Shown piece by piece: positions 63,420 to 64,000 of a stretch of DNA of 64,000 nucleotides. The DNA comes from Wolfiporia cocos (lineage: Eukaryota > Basidiomycota > Agaricomycetes > Polyporales > Phaeolaceae): the NCBI GenBank assembly GCA_029448655.1, contig JACCLO010000012.1:372001-436000 (forward strand), in the 5' to 3' direction. Under the pieces are notes generated by a model. It saw nothing but the letters and a program-made list of their open reading frames with translations. It had not been told where the DNA came from and searched no databases. The position numbers and the translations under genes are program-made. Each line of letters opens with the position of its first letter. Positions within the stretch are counted from its first letter, which is position 1.

Positions 63420-64000
63420 CAGCTATGTTCTGACTCACAAAAGAAACCTTTATTTAGACAGATCAATTCATGCGAATGCGAGGTGCCGGATGGAACTATT
63501 GGTAGAAGAGATGGCGGGGGCGAAACGGAGCAGGAACATGTAGCTCTCATACTTAATGCATTTCCAAGAGATCTGCATCAAGGATCGTTAATTACCGACC
63601 TCGATCCGGGAAGATCAGAACATATAGTCCTTATAAAAACCTACCCCTCGTTGCTCGCGTAATGCCGACACGCCTTGATCAAGTATGGGCGGGCGTTGTT
63701 CTCGGCGCTGTCAACCTGAAACAGACGTCGAGACGTAACCACTTCTTTTACATCAGTGTGTATAATAGGCTTGTCGAACATACAGCAACACGAGTAGTGT
63801 GCAAGGCTCACTTATTGTGAGAGGAAAAGGGAACTGTCAAAGTACGGTGGGTTCGCGCCCTGTAGTGACACGATGCGCCGCGGCTAGCGATTCCTCTGTG
63901 CATTTGCAGGGCGCTTATCGAGGACCCTGTTCCTAGGCGTCGCGAGCGGGTGCCTTGCCTTGCATACTTCCTTTGCTCGCTGCTCGCTGCTAGAGCTCAT
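63420..64000. other. 5' flank of the membrane-protein gene
   Basis: No gene recognised. The plus-strand frame 63402-63662 has no motif. An upstream exon with a signal peptide could lie here on the minus strand, but I could not support one. Confidence 0.3.

Overview
The window looks like a basidiomycete (Agaricomycete-type) nuclear chromosome. The evidence is short introns of about 50-105 bp, long serine/proline-rich proteins, a Lro1-type acyltransferase, an anillin/Bud4-like protein and a DUF300 membrane protein. It divides sharply at about 30 kb.

Bases 1-30,000 are almost entirely nested retrotransposon DNA. The repeated unit is a set of LTR families (letters A-H are mine) that start TGTCAC(A/G)G, end CTGTG(T/A)CA and carry a TATA box near the 3' end. 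I could delimit about 30 LTRs; for about 25 both boundaries are fixed by 5-bp target-site duplications, exact or with one mismatch. No gag or pol reading frame occurs anywhere in this half, so nearly all are solo LTRs. Undoing the insertions by their duplications shows that 8362-25515 is one interrupted stretch of about 3.7 kb of non-coding DNA. It lies between two family-H LTR ends. It has a purine tract at one end. At the other end, 14 nt next to the LTR are complementary to a site inside that LTR about 30 bp from its TATA box, which is the arrangement of self-priming (Tf1-type) retrotransposons. I read it as a large non-autonomous (LARD-like) element. Inside it sits a C LTR, inside that an IS630/Tc1/mariner transposon of about 3.05 kb with TA duplications, and inside its transposase gene four separate LTR insertions, one itself containing another LTR.

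Most LTR families share a 7-9 bp hairpin just downstream of the TATA box. Its loop is nearly constant (CTTAC or CTTACA/T), while the stem sequence differs between families in a compensating way. I consider this the most interesting signal in the window.

Bases 30,000-64,000 are gene territory: a DUF300/Ost-alpha-type membrane protein (-), an anillin/Bud4-like PH-domain protein (-), a divergent phospholipid:diacylglycerol acyltransferase (+), a flavin-dependent halogenase-like enzyme with large low-complexity insertions and a GC-AG intron (-), a BRCT-domain nuclear protein (+), then about 7 kb without recognisable genes but with fold-back/MITE-like repeats, a small conserved hypothetical protein (+), and a secreted/membrane-anchored protein with two beta-sandwich-like repeats (-). 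The genes do not form an obvious pathway; they look like ordinary euchromatin beside a repeat block. Exon borders are read by eye from splice motifs and frame, so CDS entries give the outer limits.
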